NCBI GenBank assembly: GCA_027489375.1
Contig: JAIXZW010000006.1
Location: forward strand, 1 to 64,000
Length of the DNA: 64,000 nt
Source: Paracoccaceae bacterium
Lineage (GTDB): Bacteria; Pseudomonadota; Alphaproteobacteria; Rhodobacterales; Rhodobacteraceae
Reading direction: 5' to 3'
Shown here: positions 62,385-64,000 of the stretch, in pieces
Layout: every line of letters begins with the position of its first letter
Position numbering within the stretch: position 1 is the first letter of the stretch
Notes under the pieces: model-generated
What the model was told of the DNA's origin: nothing
What the model saw: only the letters and a program-made list of their open reading frames with translations
Database searches by the model: none
Program-made: the position numbers and the translations under genes

Positions 62385-63335
62385 TCACACCGCCTCGCGC
62401 AGGATGCGGGGAACTTTGAATTCGACGTTTTCAACGGCAGTCTCGACCAGTTCGACCGTGGTGTCGAAACGGGCGCGGAAGGCGTCGACCACCTCGTTGA
62501 CCAGCAGTTCGGGTGCCGAAGCCCCCGCCGTCACACCGACCGAGCGGATGCCTTCCAGCGCGCGCCAGTCGATATCCGTGGCCCGCTGCACAAGTTGCGC
62601 ATAGGCACATCCCGCCGCCGACCCGACCTCGACCAGCCGCTTCGAGTTGGAGGAATTGGGCGCGCCGATCACCAGCAGCGCGTCGATCTTGCCCGCAATC
62701 GCCTTGACCGCCGCCTGACGGTTCGTTGTGGCGTAGCAGATGTCTTCCTTGTGCGGGCCGATGATCGCGGGGAACCGCGCCTGAAGCGCCGCGACGATCC
62801 CCGCCGTGTCATCCACCGACAGCGTGGTCTGGGTGATGAAGGCAAGCTTCGCCGGATCGCGCACCACCAGATGCGCCACATCCTCGGCGGTTTCGACCAG
62901 CAAGACCTCGCCCTCGGGCAGTTGCCCCATCGTCCCCACCGTCTCGGGGTGGCCCGCGTGGCCGATCATCACCATCTGCAAGCCGTTCTCGGAATGCCGC
63001 TGCGCCTCGTTATGCACCTTGGTCACAAGCGGGCAGGTCGCATCCACCGCGATCATCTCGCGCCGCGCCGCCTCGGCGGGAACCGATTTCGGCACGCCGT
63101 GGGCGGAAAAGATCACGGGGCGGTCTGTCGGGGCCTCGTCCAGTTCCTCGACGAACACGGCCCCCTTGGCGCGCAGATCGTCCACGACGAATTTGTTATG
63201 CACGATCTCGTGCCGCACATAGACCGGCGCGCCCCATTTTTGCAGCGCCATCTCGACGATCTTGATCGCACGGTCCACACCCGCGCAGAAACCGCGCGGC
63301 GCGGCAAGGTAAAGGGTCAGGGGCGGCAGGGTCAT
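62385..63335 (-). CDS. ispH: 4-hydroxy-3-methylbut-2-enyl diphosphate reductase IspH
   Basis: The protein has 316 residues from the ATG at 63335, with GAGG upstream; a GTG one codon earlier is possible. Three conserved cysteines for the Fe-S cluster are seen, in [23 protein letters not shown] and [11 protein letters not shown], along with [22 protein letters not shown] and [11 protein letters not shown]. It makes isopentenyl and dimethylallyl diphosphate in the last step of the MEP pathway. Confidence 0.96.
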   Translation of the reverse strand: MTLPPLTLYLAAPRGFCAGVDRAIKIVEMALQKWGAPVYVRHEIVHNKFVVDDLRAKGAVFVEELDEAPTDRPVIFSAHGVPKSVPAEAARREMIAVDATCPLVTKVHNEAQRHSENGLQMVMIGHAGHPETVGTMGQLPEGEVLLVETAEDVAHLVVRDPAKLAFITQTTLSVDDTAGIVAALQARFPAIIGPHKEDICYATTNRQAAVKAIAGKIDALLVIGAPNSSNSKRLVEVGSAAGCAYAQLVQRATDIDWRALEGIRSVGVTAGASAPELLVNEVVDAFRARFDTTVELVETAVENVEFKVPRILREAV

Positions 63336-63406
63336 CACGGCCTCGGTCAGCGGGTTTGGAACACAGACCTAAGCCCAAAGCGCCTTCGGGTCCACAGGGC
63401 AGATGC

Positions 63407-63423
63407 GCGGCGGCACCCGCCGC
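63407..63423 (-). terminator. Possible hairpin after the terminal membrane-protein gene
   Basis: GCGGCGG (63407-63413) pairs with CCGCCGC (63417-63423) around a three-base loop, directly after the minus-strand stop at 63425. No T tract follows. Confidence 0.35.
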
Positions 63424-63424
63424 C

Positions 63425-63979
63425 TCAGCCCGCGAAATCCTTCCAATAGGCGGCAAAGCGGCGCTTCGCTTCCGGCAGGGGAAAGGCCGCAGCGGGCAGG
63501 ATGATCGTCCCGCTGCGGGCAGTCAGGAAGACGTGGCCTTCCGTCTCGACCACATCGCGCAAGGACTCGGCGCCCAGCACCAGCGGCTCGGGCCTGTCTG
63601 CCCGGGTTTCGGCCAGCCTGCGTGCCCAGACTTCCAGCCGCACCTCGACCGGCGCGGGAACCCGCGACAGGCTGCGCCGTGCCAGATCCCGGCGCTGCGC
63701 CAGGAACACGGCCCCCATCGGCAACAGCAGGATCGAAAGCGCGAGCGCATTGGAGTGCAGGCGCGAAAGCCAGTCGGGCAAATGCCCCGTCACCGTCGCC
63801 AAAAGGCTGATCCCCGCCAGCAGCGCCAGGCCGAGCGCCACGCGGTTCCGCTTGCGCACCGCCGGATCGCGGCGCTCCCACGCTCGTGCATCTGCGGCGG
63901 TCAGGCGATAGTGGAAAACGCTCTGCGGCGGCTGCGGCTGACGCATCGGTTCCGCCCCGGTTCTGTTCTGGACCGTCAT
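63425..63979 (-). CDS. Membrane protein with YcxB-like C-terminal domain
   Basis: The protein has 184 residues from the ATG at 63979. It has two membrane spans at about 47-65 (VALGLALLAGISLLATVTG) and 76-92 (SNALALSILLLPMGAVFL), then a cytosolic domain with VFLTARSGTIILPAAAFPLP and RRFAAYWKDFAG, the pattern of YcxB-like proteins. No catalytic motif is seen. It is on the ispH strand, about 90 bases upstream of it. Its own promoter lies at or beyond the right edge. Confidence 0.75.
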   Translation of the reverse strand: MTVQNRTGAEPMRQPQPPQSVFHYRLTAADARAWERRDPAVRKRNRVALGLALLAGISLLATVTGHLPDWLSRLHSNALALSILLLPMGAVFLAQRRDLARRSLSRVPAPVEVRLEVWARRLAETRADRPEPLVLGAESLRDVVETEGHVFLTARSGTIILPAAAFPLPEAKRRFAAYWKDFAG

Positions 63980-64000
63980 GATCTCTGCTCATGCCGTTCC

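Overview
The window is a continuous piece of a GC-rich alphaproteobacterial chromosome, most likely from the Rhodobacteraceae. The evidence is the opgGIHC operon layout described for Rhodobacter sphaeroides, a Tad/Cpa pilus locus of alphaproteobacterial type, stem-loop repeats of the kind common at 3' gene ends in this family, and very tight ATGA-coupled operons. I see no rRNA, tRNA, CRISPR array, insertion sequence or prophage.

Left part (1-10860): a truncated M24/creatinase-like gene is divergent from a LysR regulator. An eight-gene minus-strand operon (9205 down to 1130) then encodes a stand-alone Rieske protein, a Rieske-oxygenase catalytic subunit that has lost its own Rieske centre, a GST-like protein, an 8-oxoguanine-deaminase-type amidohydrolase and a BMP-type (nucleoside/purine) ABC importer. 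The split oxygenase plus GST resembles the NdmC/NdmD/NdmE N-demethylase of caffeine catabolism. It is the most interesting enzyme system here. A catalytically degenerate acylphosphatase, a truncated haemoglobin and a TetR regulator follow, with a tandem hairpin repeat between the last two.

Middle left (11009-27878): a secreted repeat protein; a PepSY / cytochrome b561 / membrane-bound LuxR cluster; a sulfate importer operon (small protein, Sbp, CysT, CysW, CysA) beside an Rrf2 regulator; an Lrp regulator; a soluble five-PAS hybrid histidine kinase; an aldo/keto reductase; and opgGIHC for osmoregulated periplasmic glucans.

Centre (28403-43168): a complete Tad pilus locus (TPR lipoprotein, CpaA, TadG, Flp pilin, CpaB, CpaC, small lipoprotein, two TadE-like pseudopilins, CpaE, an embedded L,D-transpeptidase, CpaF, TadB, TadC), then GtrA and an FAD oxidoreductase. 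A TTAA-N6-TTAA motif recurs upstream of five transcription units here and may mark a common regulator.

Right part (43352-64000): 5-oxoprolinase, an FMN reductase divergent from SMC with four tandem hairpins between them, a MOSC-like protein and a lytic transglycosylase, two cobalamin genes, a PatB/MalY lyase, three tandem peptide deformylases (the third apparently dead) with fmt, a TetR/dihydrofolate-reductase-like pair sharing an operator, a UPF0126 membrane protein, RNase HI, a DUF3429 protein, ispH and a final membrane protein.
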